From contig OX419335.1 of assembly GCA_948470475.1 (NCBI GenBank), positions 30,889,762 through 30,953,761 of the forward strand: 64,000 nucleotides of DNA, given 5' to 3'. Shown here piece by piece: positions 34,801 to 49,025 of the stretch. Below the pieces are notes generated by a model. The model was given only the letters and a program-made list of their open reading frames with translations, was not told the DNA's origin and ran no database searches. A program made the translations under genes and the position numbers. Each line of letters opens with the position of its first letter. Position 1 is the stretch's first letter. This DNA is from Galaxea fascicularis (Eukaryota > Cnidaria > Anthozoa > Scleractinia > Euphylliidae).

Positions 34801-37800
34801 CTGCCTAATTGTACACTGATTACAAATCCATACGTCCTCGTCATCGCAACTTGCAATCACTACATACACCTATTTGAATTAGGATATTTAGAATTCTAAA
34901 TACAAGGTAATATCTCCGAATATTTGGGATACTTAGATGTGCAAAATCCCAGACCCTTCTATATTCTATATGCGATCAGTTTGTTGGTTCTTTAACGCCC
35001 CTCCGCAGAGTTTATGAGCAAGTGTTGTCAGACGGGACAAACAGTTTATCTCCCTTATCCGAGAAGCCTAGAAAGTATAACCATTACATTTAATTTAAGA
35101 CCTCGACGGTTGTTCCGGTTGGAAAATGAACTCGCGACCTCCGCACAGTAGGCTCGTGCTCTTCCAACTGACCCAACCCGTCGACAGACGCTTTTGCTAC
35201 CAAAGGAATCACTGGTTGTTCTGTAGACAAGGATGTTCACATTGTGTTTAAAAATGTTCTAAGACGCTCAAGAAAGCTTTAAGGTTTAAAAAATATTTGT
35301 AAGTTGTATTTCTCCTTTGATTTATTGCAGATTGAACTCTTGTGGAGACGATCAGCGGGTGACTCGGCAGGTCGATTCTACTGCCTCGTTAATGCTGATC
35401 AGTTAGATTTTACTGTCAGCAAACAGGCAGTAGAACTGCTCAGTGTGGTAACTCAAGGGCTAGCGGGCAAGACTGGAGAGCGTGAGTACAACCATAACAA
35501 TAATGTGGAGGTCCAACGTTCAACAGTGTTGCAACGGTTGATTTGAGATGAGGGTGTTGTTAGTTCAAGCATCTGTGAATCAATACTGAAAGTGAAGGTG
35601 TATGAGACTATCAAACAAATGAATATTAAATTGTTTCTAATGTAGAGGCTGATAGCATTACTTTTGACAGCTTTAGAATACGAAATCAGTAAAACAGCTG
35701 GCAGCGATATCACCCAGTTTAATAGACTGAAGTAGGAAAGTCAGAACAATGAGCATAATGAGGATCCGAACAAAAAAATACCACCAAATCAAAAATGGCC
35801 ACCCTGATGAAATACAGTTTTACTTGACTGTTCTTTACTTTACTAACTAGCCGAAGTTGTCGCCGAAGAAGACTAGCAACAATGTCGTGATATTACACCT
35901 CAAAGTGACTGTATTATGGGCTAAGCGATTCATATCAAGAACTGAGGAAAAATAGTAATAGGTGATAAACATCTTTCATTTTATTTTGTCTACAGACTAT
36001 GGACTTGTGGTAATTTGTAGCAGCGAGAATGAAGACCGCGCCAACATTGTGGCAGCTCTTGATCAGTATCGTGTTGCTGCTCCACCCTGCCCCTCACCAG
36101 ATGACCTGCAGAACTACCTTAAAAGACAGTTTCGAATTCCTCCACAGCAGTATGGGTACATCAACAATAATAAAATCACTTGGGCTCCAGCTGGTTCTCT
36201 GGATCCGGAGAAGTAGGTTTTCTTTTTATGCTCAAAGAGAAGCTAAGTGGTCAGTGTTGTTTTCCAGTTAACTCTTGATTTTTTCAATCTGTGCTATTAT
36301 TATTTGATCCTGACCATGTCTTAGAATAAAAAAAAAATGTTTTCTACTTTCATGATAGTTCGTAGTCATAAGTGTTTGTACTTGTAATTGCTTGTCATTT
36401 CTTTTAGGTGTTTTAGAGTGTTCGTTTTGTCCCGCCTCGATTAGCTTGGGACTATTTGCGGGACAAACTATTATTATTGAAGTTTTTTGTGTAAATAACT
36501 GTTGTTGTTGCTACTACTTTCAGACTCTGTGTACGAGTCGTGTCATCGAGTCGAGGAGGCTTGGGAAAAACTCTGTTCGTTCGTCGCCTGACAGATAAGT
36601 TGCCTAACCTTGTAAACAATGACATGGTTTTGTCACAGCTCTCCAACGTATCCTTACATGTCACGGTACCTCTCCATGGCAATTCAACGGACTCCTCCAT
36701 GCTTGTAGATTTACTTCTGCCTCACGGGGTCAAGGCCAGTGTTCCCGTTTCCCGTATATTCCATTTGGATGTATCTCCTTCGGTAAGAGTAAATTTGATT
36801 CACATTATACTGTGTGGAAAACTGATGTTTTCTTCGATCGCACCATTATCTAAGCAAATAGCTCAAAAGAAATTCAAATCGCTGTTAAAAAGAAAAAAAA
36901 TAATATGCTTAGTGTTGAAGAAATGGATAGATAGTGAGTCCAGAAAGCAGACTTAACTATCATGAACTATAAAGCCTTAGATTGGACTGTGAGTGACATT
37001 ACCCCGTTTATTTTACAAGTTGAGGCGAATGATAATTTTTCATAATTGGAGATTAAGGGTGCCGATTTGAAAGATGAATTTTTGTTCTAGATTCATGTGG
37101 TCAGAAGAATTCGGTTTTATCAACGGAGTTGATAATGTTAATTGGCCACCGTATAAGGATTCTAAAAGCTGACGTTTCGAGCGTTAGCCCGTTGTCAGGG
37201 CGAATCGAGGAATTATGGGTTGTCTGTGGTTTATATAGAAGAGGTGGAGTTACACTATTGGTGTTAACATGGTAAGGTGAAAAGCAGGAATACAATAATT
37301 GAATGAAAAGCGTTCGTAAATACCGTAGGGATAAAGTGTGCCGTTTTGGAAGATGAATTTTTGCTCTAGATTCTTGCGGCTTTCGATCCGTGGTACCTTG
37401 ATGTCGGGAAAGGCCGCAGATCGCCACATCTTGTTTGGAGTGTTTAGGGAGATTAAAATGACGAGCGACTGGCTTGGATACGTCCTTCTCATCCTTCGCA
37501 ACGTCGCGAAGGTGTTCACGGAATCGGTCGCCTAGTCGGCTTTCTGTGTCTCCAACAACACAACTTTTTTTAAAAACATGTTTTGACAGAATCTTCTGTC
37601 ATATTCAGTTAAATTATAAGGTAGAGTTAAATATATAGTGTGCGCAAAATGCTAATTAACTATAAGAACAAAAGGAAACATGCCAATGTCAAACATTACA
37701 AAGAAAGTTTTAAATTAAAGGCCGTGGCAAACGAGGACACATTGTTGCGGACACATTGTTGCTCAGTGATGTTTCTTGGGCTCGGAAACTGGGAAACATT

Positions 37801-40800
37801 TGTTACAGACACAAAATGTTTCTGAAGAAAATCAGAAACATTTTTTGCGTCCCGGACACAAAATTTGTGTCCGCAACAAATGTTACGCGCGCGGCAAACG
37901 GGGAAACATTTGTGTCGGCAACGATGTGTCCTCGTTTGCCAGGGCCTTAACATGATAAAGTTGATGATCTAGTGTAGGTTTTTCCCATTGAATATGAATA
38001 GCTTCTTTTATCTTAAGCTGGAAGGTGGTGGAAGCGTGATCTAAGACCCCGTTCAGACTAGGTGCCTGTGCCCTCTTTTCGGGAACGGGCACTAGTCTGA
38101 ACATAGCTTTTTCTTGGTCCCGCTCAAAAATCTGAGCACCGTGCCCAGGCACGGGCACTACCTCTAAAGGTAGTACTCGAGCACTCTTCCCGGGCACGGG
38201 AACTTGTCTGTGTTCCCGCGTTTTCCCGTGTTTCCCTATAATGCAGTCACCAAACTGGCGACAATATTGCGGAGTACTCTAAACAATAAACTGGGAACCA
38301 AGCCTTCTGCACGATTGTGAACATCCTCGGCCTAGGGCATTGAGGTGTCTGGACAGCGTCCTTTTTAGTGCCCGGGAACGGTGCCGCGGAACGGGCACTT
38401 AAACTGAACGAGGCCTAAGATGCTAAGACAGTCATTAGAACATAAAGTGCGGTATTGCGGGAATTCATTTTGTAGGTGCCATTTGAAAATGTGAGAGGCC
38501 CTATCACTGAACATGTGCTCACGTACGCGCGTGGAAAAATGCCGGGTGGTTTCGCCGACATAGCAGGCATTACAGCCCTCACACAAAAACTTGTAAACCA
38601 CACACGCACGGAGCCCACGAGGGATAGGATCTTTCATCCCAAACATGTTACCGATTTTAAAGGATGAGAAAACTAACTTAATAACTTAATAACTTATATC
38701 TCTTTTTAGATGAGGCGAGGATTGGACACCCTTCTTTTTAACTTACTCGTCCTCGGCTCGCTATGTGACAAGATGGGGCGAATGTGGAGAAGACGAAGCA
38801 CAGACTTGTACCTCATCGAAATTACAACAGACATGCCCCTCCCTACCGGATTAAGCAGAGAAGAGGAAGCTGAGTTGAAAGAGGTTAGTAAAGGCCCAAT
38901 GTATTGTGTTGTGGGCGCTGAAGAGTTTATGCCTCATCCGTTGGTTAATTGCTTGAGATCACCAAAAGCCAGAGCTAACATGGTTTCTATTCTTCATGTT
39001 TCTTTTAGAGACAATCGGGAAGTTCCAAGATGTCAAAGCGGCCATTCCATGAACTGTTACCCACTGTATCGTGTGTTACTCCAAGAACTGTTTTAGGCCG
39101 TTTAGCAGTGAAACCAGGTATTTCTAAACTGTTCGCCGGGTGGTAAAGGACGCAGTGGGGGGTTGAACTCACAAATCACAAGCCTGTTGTCTCTCAAACT
39201 ATGACTTACGCGTGTATTTTATGGCATTTCACGAATCACGTCTACAAGACAGAAAACGGTCATTGCAAATTACTCTTGGAGTCCTGTTTTGTTTTAAAAG
39301 TAAGTCACGTTTCTTTCAGTCGACTACATACTGCACAAGGTCTGTCCCGTTTTAAAATGACATGAGTAAGTAGCTCTATTTAACAATATTATGTGATCGC
39401 GTTCAAATGGTTCCGACAAAAACTCAACTGCAACGTCGTTAATTTCACCGGGACATCCACCTGCAGCGGTTTGTTGGTATCTCTAATTCCGTACTTCTTA
39501 ATTTCAGTTAATCTGATACAGGCCTCTCCCGGGGTTCTCGCGGGGGGCAAAAGGAGAAGTTCTAGTAAATCGTTGCCTACTTCTGGCTAGATACTATATT
39601 TTTAGTAGCAAGTACAAGGATACTAAACCAGCTATATTAGAATACATTTGTCAGATTAAAAGCAATTTAAAAATTGAAAGACAAATTTCAACTACAACAT
39701 GAACGCAGAAAGAATTCAAACAGAAGTGGCATAAATTAGTCCAATCACAACTTGAACGATATCTCAGTCCTTTTAATGCTTCTTGCTTTCGAGACATCTA
39801 ACTCAAGCTGGTTCCTATTTACATAAAAAAAAAATAAAAATAGCGCGAATCTTTCTTTGACTACTGACCCAATATCGCATATTTGTTTTCCTTTTTTTTT
39901 GTGCTTTTGAAAATACTTTATTGTAAGTAGTTATTCTTTATTTTTCAAAGTTACTCAGTTTTCAGCATTGTACTGTACACCTTATAAGAAGTGTTTTGTG
40001 TTTTTTTATCTCGTGCTTCGTTGTTGTGTCATTGCAAAAAAAAAAAAAAAAAAAAAACGTAGCAATAGTCTTCCCTGTTCGCTGCAACCGCAGGTAACAC
40101 TCACATCGATATCGTCAAACCATGTGGATTTTGTGATGCATGCAGAGTGAACGATTAGCCAGTTGTGACATGTTTAATTGTACGATCCTATAAAAATGAT
40201 CAATCAATGACTCCGTTGACAAGTAACAGTGGCCTCTTACGCAACACCAAGGGTAGTAACGTTTGCAGCAAGTTAAATGATACGTCAGCCACTCTTAGAT
40301 TATCCATTTTCACGAAAATTTACTCATCACGGTCCACAACACAAGAAGATCACGGATCACTAATACAATTCAGCTTTTTTTTTTTTGCCTCAAATCACGC
40401 GTTACGCATAACCCTTTTACCACCCTGTTTTCGGTTAAGAAAGTCCTTTAGGTAATAACGTTTTGTTATTAAATGGTCTGCAGATGGAAACAGCTTTAAT
40501 CCTCTTTTGGATGTCGACGAGTTTCGAAGTGTGCATTTCCAGAGGGTTTACCAGTATCTCAAACTGTCAGAAGAAGGAAATAACATGGAGAATTTCACCT
40601 TTGTGTCTGACAAAATTGACGAAGACCAGCAGACATGTCTCAAACTGCTACTCAGGTGTGTGAACAGAAAGCGTTATTTCAGTTTAATGGTAGTTGACCA
40701 TGACTCATTGCCATTGCTCTTTCTAATCTTTCAGAACCGTTGACACAAGGATGCTTGCATGAATCTTCAATATTGTGTTTAAGGGAGATGGGAGTAACCT

Positions 40801-43800
40801 TTTTAGCTGAATATTAACGTCTCTCCTTTGAAACTAAACTAACTCATGATCATGTTTTACAGTAATTGTGGAATTCCCGATCCATCCTGGTCAGAAATTC
40901 GACATTTTGTGAGTTTTCTGAACTCCCAGCTTGAGGATTGTGAACAGAGTATCTTCTGTGACTCGAAGCTGATGCGAAATATTCTCAAAGGGCCTAACGT
41001 ACTGAACCTTGAAGGCTTCCGCTCATTTGTAGTCCGCTTCATGATACAAATGTCAAGGGTAGGTAGTTACTTCCAGTGGCTTAAAATCTTGTAACCGATA
41101 CAAAAGGTCCGTGTACAACGACATTCTATCATCAATTGTAAAGCCTAGATTGGGCTATGGGTGACATTCCACCGGTTATTTTACAAGTTGAGGGAAATGA
41201 TAAATTTTGATGGTAACATTATTTCTGTCAGACGAGTCTCTTTGTGGATGCGCGGCTCTCGTTTCTCGCCCGCAGTTGTACACACTTAAGAATATGAGGT
41301 TTAAGCTGCGTAGATGACACTTTAGGGCGAACCTTCTTCAGAGCTAACAGTTCGCATTATTTGGGCCCAAAATATCGCCTCTCTATGGGTGGTACAACCG
41401 AACATAAGTAGCGTGTTGAGGGCTCTTATTGCATTGTGAGGAATACATGGACCCCTCGGTCAACTGGAAACGTTTTTGTTTTGTGAAACCATTCATGCGC
41501 TAGGTGTTAGCACAGTTGTTGACAGCTTGGTGGTCTTAAATGATGTTGAAAGCTGAACTGTTTGTGGTATTTTGTTTAGAATGAGATAGAAGCTTCCGTA
41601 AGAGCCAAATAATCTTAAACGTTTTGTGCAAAGAACAGCGTAAGGCCAAGCAAGCATATTGCATTGTGCTGGTTTAGTTACATAAGAGCCCAGAGTAAGC
41701 TGTATTGTGGAATTGTGTGAGTTAAATCCACCGGTTATTGATCTAAATTAATCTCCCTAGCAGTTTATTCATGGGATAAATACAAACCTGTGACCTTACT
41801 ATGAGTTAATGTCTTTCACCGCAAACCAGATGAGATTCCTCTTTAAAAAAGCACTTAACTTCGTTGTTCTTATACTAGAAAACTCCAATTTTTATCATGA
41901 ACATCTTTGGCTTAACTTGAAGTTGACAAGGCGTAATTTTAGTAAACAAGGGCAAGTTGTTTTGTTACAGGATTTTGCCACGCCATCTCTGACAGAAGAA
42001 AAGAAGGTGTTTTTTACAAAGGACGACGAAGAACTTGAAAGAAAGGAGATCGAACAATTTACGTTCAGAAGAAGATGGGAAAGTAGGTGAGAAAAAGCCA
42101 AAAGCAAAAAAGAAAAAAACAGGATCAAATGCCTTTTAGCTCAACGGTAACTCAGTGCTTTCAATAAGCACCGACGGCCGACGAAAAGCGTCGGCTACTT
42201 CGCTTAGAGAGGTCGACTACTTTTTCCCCTAAATTTAATTAATTAAAGAAACAAAGATTCTTTGAAATTAAATTAAAGTAAAGTCGGTTACTCTTCTCTA
42301 ACCAGCTGCCTACTTCAAATTTTATTGAAACCCCTGGTAACTTGTTAGTTGGGTTTTAGGAACATTTTCAAACGGCAAGCGGGCTAGATTGGGCTCCTTT
42401 TATGCCTTGCTGTTTTGATGTGGTTAGCGGTTTCGTGCGAGATACTGATGGTGCAAACAAGAGGAGCGTCTCCTTCCGCGCGGTTAGTCTCCTGGTCCAC
42501 CGCCATCGTGTAGATATAAGTAGTGACAATTTAAAGGAAAAAGTTTGCCTACAGCGTAGGCGACACTTCGAGCTATGAAACTAATTATTTTCAGAATCTC
42601 TCAACGCTACTTTTCTATTCTTTTCTATTTGGACTCTTATTGGCATTATAATGTGAAATGAACATTGTATTCTTGTGTTTCGACTTTGTGTATGGGAGAA
42701 GAAAGTCCTCTTTTTGCTGTATACGAAATGCAATGCTCGTGGAGTAGACGAAGAAGAAGAAGAAGAACAAGAATTTATTGACAATGAATCACTAATAATA
42801 TGAGACAACGATGTCGATTTAGGACGTGAACCTGATACAGGGTGAACACGTTATAACCTGCTAGGTAGGGATATGCATTACCTCTGATTTCTCATATCAC
42901 TTATCATTGTGTGTTTCAGCCCTCATCCATACTTGTTCTTCAATCAAGATCACATTACGATGACATTTCTTGGATTCTACATAAATTCTGCTGGTGACCT
43001 TGTCGATCCTCAAACAAATAGGACGTTGAAGAAGGGTTTGATGTCTAAACAGCTGCGTACCGGACTACAGGCTCAGCGTGTTGATTTTTCCGCCAACACA
43101 GATAATTGGAAGAGGTAAATGCCAAAATTGACAATAATGATCAAAACTCGGAAACAAAATTCAGCTGAAGCTTCAAATATCTCCTCATCTTCAGCTTTGT
43201 TTTAGCAAGAGTGTCTCCCAGACATTTGTTCTGCTGTTGTTTAAAAGCCTGTATATCGAGGTGGGATGTTGAAGTGTAAAGTGTTTTTGCTGTTTAGGTC
43301 CTTAAAAAAAAGGTTTCCGTGTAAAAAAGGTGATTATAAAAGGCAACTACCAAGATCTTGTAAACTGTGTTATTTTCCGTTAGTTTCTCAACAATGAAAC
43401 ATATGAATTGATCTTAATTTCTGGTATGACCATAAAGTTCTGAGAAGACTAAAGAAATTGCCGTTAATCTTGACAGTATACTGCCGGTTTCTATCTTCTT
43501 CTTTTATTTAAAAGAAAGTTCTAAAGTTAGAACATTTAAGCGTTCCACAGCTTGACTTTAATTAGGGCCTAATCTTAATTGCTTTCAGGGCTGAAAAGAT
43601 TCAGAAGTTATGTTCAGTGATGGGTGTTCAGTGGATAAACGGCGATCCAAACTTCGATCCCGACCGAGCCTATGAATTGACTACAGACAATGTTAAGAAG
43701 ATCATGGCCATTCATATGAGGTTTAGGTGTGTATTTTACATTATAAATTCAATTGTATTTAAAGCGTTTTTCGCTTTACACAAACACGTTTTTGTGTGGC

Positions 43801-46800
43801 GCACGCTCCCACATTGCTGTCGCTAGGGATACGATGAGTTGAACGTACGGTATTTGATGGTGTGTAGCCTTGGAACGGTTACTGAAAGCTGCAAACTGTA
43901 AAACGCACGGAATGAATGGCTAGCAGTCAACGACTGAATGGGTAAAGAAAATTTGTGATCAGCTGAACACATGAAGAAAAATTTTGAACGGTTGGCAGTC
44001 AACGGCTAAAGAAAAAAGTATGAACTGCTAGCAGTGAACGGCTGAACGGATGAAGACAATTTTTTAACGGCTTGAAGCGAACGGCTGAACGGAACAAGTA
44101 AATCGTTTTTGCGAGTTGCATCGAGAGTAATCGAGGTTAAAAGAGATTCTTACCAAACGTGAATAGATCTGTGCCAACATTCGTTTTTTTTAACCTAAGA
44201 AGCTCGAAATATTGGCTACGCTTGCTATCAAAGTTGACTTTTCGATCGATCCACCGATCAAAGCTGTCATAAAAAAGTTGTGTTATGTTAATGATTGCCT
44301 GATATGGATCTAGAAACGTCGGAAACGTTCTATCTTCAATCGAACGTAAAAAAATAAGAACTTTCTAGCATAAGAAATAATTACGTAAGGGACGAGTGTG
44401 AGCCGCTTTATATGGAAAAACTTCGTCATGTTTTAGATTAGAACCGTTTAGAACATTATATTCTAGAGTGTTGTACTACGGCTATATACAGATGTAAGCA
44501 GTTCTGATAAATCGGAAATGTCCGGGAGTGGAGCACAAGAAGCGTTTGCTGACTACCGTAACCAGGAAAGGTATAGATCAAGGAGTGTGGTATGTGGGAC
44601 TCACCATCAAGAAAGATTATTAACTCTGTGCACTGTACATGTGTCTGTGCAGAATTTACTGTGCGGACTGTGACATATCCTGAACAATGAAGAAGTTTAT
44701 TGTAATCGGGAAAGAATTTGGTTTTGACGGACCAAAGCTGCTGGAATTTGTAAAAGAACAACGGAAGTTGGAACAAGAGAGAGAGGAGGAAGAGGAGAGA
44801 CTTCGAAAAGAACAAGAGGAGAAGGAGAAAAGACTCCGAAAGGAAAAGGAGGAGAAAGAAAAGAGACGTGGACAGAGAAGAAAAGCGTAGGAGACTAGAG
44901 GACGAGCAAAGGAAGCAAGGGGAAGAGAACTTCTCTTCCTCTTGCTTCGCTTCCGAGAAGAAAGACGTCGGAGGGAAGACGAAGATTAGAAAAAGAAGTC
45001 GATCTTATGAGACAGAAAGAGGCGAACAAGGCCGCTAACAGAGAGCATGAGTTGGAACTTGCACGGTTAATGGCGGAAGGACATGTTCTTGCGGGCCTAA
45101 AGAACACCAAAGAGGACCGAGCCGAAACACCTATAGTAAGCTATCATCGTTTGTACCTTCAGCGTTTCGAGAGATTCGTGGTGAATGCTAAGTGGGAGAG
45201 GACTGAATGGGCTACAAAGTACAGCGCTCTGTTGCCAGGTCTTGCCCTGGACGTTTATTCGTGCCTGTCAGAGGCAGTTGCAACAGATTATGATCAAATG
45301 AAGCTGGTACTGATAGAAAGGTAGGACTTAACTGAGGAAGGCTACCGTCGTAAGTTTAGAGCTTCTAACCTTAAAACTGATGAGAGCCCTGACCAGTTTA
45401 TTGCTCGTTTAAGCACCAACCTTGTGCAATGGATCGAACTTTCTAATACCGCTAAGATGGTCTGAAAAATCGAAAGATTTGTTTGTCGAGGAACAGTTTG
45501 TTAACTCGTGTCCTAAGGAACTTGCCATTCACTTCCTTGAAAGGGCACTTGAGACACTGATCAGTATTTGTAAGCGCACGGAAAACATATGTTCGGTAGT
45601 GGACGCAGTAAGACACCAGTACAGCCCGAAAAAGGGCATGACATAACGAAACCACTTTTCGGGTCTAATCAGTTTCAGTGCTACAAGTGCAATGGGAGAG
45701 GGCATAAAGCAGCCAGCTGTCGTGCCAATCGTAAGTTGTGTTTCCTGTGTGGAAGGCAAGGACATGAAGCAAGAAACTGCAAAGCAAATCTGTTGAAGCC
45801 TGGTAGGCTGAGTAAGCTTGGTAACTGTAATGCGCCGCGTGACCAATTGAGTGACAGTTGTTTGGTTCAAAGCTGAAAGGGTCGGAAGATCCAGCCACGA
45901 GACAAGGTACTCGTACTGTAACCAACAGACCACAACAAGTTACTAATGCAGTGGAAAGGGCCTTTTGAAGTCAGCGCCGTTGTAGACTCAAACAAGTTAA
46001 AGGCAAGGAGAGAGTTAATCACGCGAACCTTCTTAAGAAGTATTTTGCAGAGCGAAATGAGCCTGCAGAAGTGTTACCGGTTGCCGTAGAGGGTGAGGAT
46101 GGTGACACGGAGGTCGAGGCTGATTTGTAGAGATTTGAGGATACGTTCCAAAGGGGCTTATCCATGATGTGACTATTGGACCCAATCTTAGAGATGAACA
46201 AAGAGCTGAATTTATGGAGTTGACGCACCAGTTTTCAAGTCTGTTCACCGAAACGGCCTCTACCACTAACCTTACCCAGCATCACATCAAAATCACGTCT
46301 GAAGAACCAGTGAGGTCTAACCCGTATCCAGTTCCATACAGTCTGAGAACATCACTAAAGAAGGACGTTTGCGATATGATTAAGATGGGAGTCATCAGAG
46401 AATCTAATTCACCGGCAGTATGCGTCGCCAGTTGTTGTCGTAAAGACGAACAGGATATGAATGGACTATAAGAAATCAGTGAACAATTTAACTGTATTTG
46501 ACCCTGAACCAGTGCCAACTGCAGAGGATCTATTCCAGAATCTGAATGGCGACAAGTAATTTTCAAAAATCGACTAAAGCAAAGGATACTGGCAGGTCAT
46601 CATACTTGAGGAAGATATGACGAAGACACCCTTTGTAACCCCTGACGGTTCGTACGAATTTTTGAAGATGCCATTCGGAATGGTTAACTCAGGAGCAACC
46701 CTCAAACGCGCCATGAAGAAGCCGGCTACTTAAAGCTCTATGTAACGTGGAGTTCAATTAGCCTGGTCCACACCCGTGCGCGAGAGGAGCATCTCGAGGC

Positions 46801-48989
46801 CCGTGGTGAGTTGTTCAGACGTTTGCTACAACCTGGAATGACAGTCAGACCAAGCAAGTGTATTTTCGGCATTGACGGTGTTGAATTTCTAGGTCAGTAG
46901 CTGCAGTGGGGACTAGTAAGTCTCTACGAGGAGAACGTCACCAAGATAAGATACACCCCGAGACTAAGCACCAAGAAGCAGGTCCGTTCGTTCATGGGAT
47001 TGGTCGGATACCACCTACCCGAACAAGATGGCGTCCAAAACCCTCATAACGCCTATTTCTAACTGTACAATAACTCGCTCACAGGCTGTAAACTGTACAA
47101 CCAAAATTACTGTTATGAAAAAGCAACTTTTATCAAACAGCTGACAAAGATAGCAGAACGAAAGGAATTCCTTTCGACAATTTTCCCTGGGACAAGCGTA
47201 AGAGAAATTGGCAGAATTGGTACAGTAAATACGCCCGTTACTCTTACATTTGACTCTTCAGAGACTTAAAGTGCCTATCACCCCAAATTTTTTTTTCGGT
47301 AAAATAAATCTTTGCACTTGTTCGAAACGCATTGTGGCATTTTTTTCCTTTTTTCAACAAATCTTAACTTTTTATAGGCTTCTAAACTTAGCATCGTTTG
47401 TTTCACTACCGAGTCACTAAGGGGCATGGGTCTATTCCCGATTTGACGTCACAAACTGATTTGCATCGCATTAACTCTTTGTAAATATGCATGCAAAGTA
47501 GATTTTGACGTCAAATCGGTAATAGACCCATTCCCCTTCTGACGCGGTCGCGAAACAAACGATCCTTGGTTTTTCGTAAGTTTTGAAGCCTGTAAAAAGG
47601 CGGGAGTTATTAAAAATAGGAAAAAAAAGGTCGCTATGTGTTTCGAACAGGTGCAAAGATTCATTTTGGCGAAAAAATAATTTGGGGTGATAGGCACTTT
47701 AATCATGCGTAAAATATAACCGTGCCAGGCTTCGCTTTTGGAGCTTTCAGTAACGAAGGAATATCGAAACCATATGCCAGCCAGTGGTTTATAGTTCATT
47801 TTCCTAATTCAGTGGCTAAAAGCCACTTTGATTATAGGCTGCTGTCAAACGTTTTTCAGTTAAACAGTCCACGCGTATGTTAGTGGCTCCTCAGACTACC
47901 AACTAAAGTAAATACGCCCACACATGTAAGCTTTGCAGACCTATTTTCATATCAGTTGCTTCGTAGAAATGTAAGAAATTAGTTTTGACTGAGGGAACAG
48001 TCAGTCTTCTTGCACATTAGTGATCGCATCCTAAACCTGAAAGTCGCGTTGATACTTATGAGTTTATCAAGATGATTTCCTGATCAACAGATGCAATATT
48101 CCTGTGATTGTGATGGGTGAAACTGGTTGTGGCAAGACCCGACTTATCCGGTACATGTGCGGACTACTGGCAGGTCCTAAGGATTCTGAGAAGAAGTCAA
48201 CGCCAAACATGCTCCTTGTTAAGGTTAGTTAGGTGAAGCAAAACTTGGCTGGTAAGTTTAAGCTCAGTAGTATAAATATGAAAGAAAGACGGCTGTCCGA
48301 ATTTTAGCACTCACTATGCATGCGCCATATAAATGTCTTATTTGCTTGCAAGGTTCATGGGGGTACCACTCACGAAGACATCGAGCTGAAAGTTAAACAG
48401 GCAGAAAAAATGGCTCGAGAGAACCAAGATAAGAACATCGACACAGTTTTGTTCTTTGATGAGGCCAACACGACTGAAGCACTTAGCATGATCAAAGAGG
48501 TCATGGTGGACCGAAGAATCCGTGGCAAACCCGTTGGACAGGGCCTGAAAAGGTTGCAGTTCATTGCTGCTTGCAATCCTTACAGAAGGTAAAAGTATTT
48601 AAAATATTCTTCCGGTTGGATTATCAATTATTACGGCATCATTGTGATTAAAAAAGAGTCCTGGAGCCCTCTTAATAGGTATCCTAACTATTGTTCCAAC
48701 ATAAACTAACAATAATATGTAAAACGATTTTTCTGATACGTGTTAACTTAGACGAGCTTCATTAACTTGTTCTCAGACCAAAATTTTACATTCATCGTAC
48801 ATTTACATTTAGAGCAATGCTTTTGGTTTCATGATGACATAACCTGACTTACAGGCACACTGACGACATGATTCACAAGCTGGAGTCAGCAGGGCTCGGT
48901 TACCACGTGAAAACGGAAGAGTCAGACGATCGCCTTGGTATGAATCCAGTTTCTTTCCAAATATTATAATAATGATGATGATGATGATG

Positions 48990-49025
<36 letters not shown>

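Larger units (their letters stand above)
37100..38650 (-). mobile_element. Penelope-like element, 3' part, broken by two MITEs
   Basis: Reading on the minus strand from 38646, a GIY-YIG nuclease domain is encoded (VVYKFLCEGCNACYVGETTR, then HFSTRVREH). After a MITE (38041-38417) the frame resumes with a segment containing IKEAIHIQWEKPTLDHQL. A second MITE (37719-37946) interrupts it just before its end (KLSL, stop). Below it 37540-37250 encodes QKFIFQNGTLYPYGI, another Penelope-type C-terminal segment, and 37169-37198 has a hammerhead-like motif. The reverse-transcriptase region is missing. Confidence 0.75.
44690..47030 (+). mobile_element. Decayed Ty3/gypsy element, integrase remnant ahead of RT (Gmr1-like order?)
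   Basis: In order: a Lys/Glu/Arg-rich coiled head (44687-44890), a gag/SCAN-like region (45007-45450, TDESPDQFIARLSTNLVQW), two CCHC knuckles (45680-45790), an integrase C-terminal segment (45905-46060, NKLLMQWKGPFEVS then VNHANLLKKYF), then reverse-transcriptase blocks from 46170 to 47015. Protease, most of integrase and the RT catalytic box are deleted. No LTRs were found. Confidence 0.65.

Noticed and set aside
43865..44100. A CRISPR-like array
   Set aside because: Units are imperfect and contiguous without unique spacers; it is a degenerate minisatellite in an animal intron.
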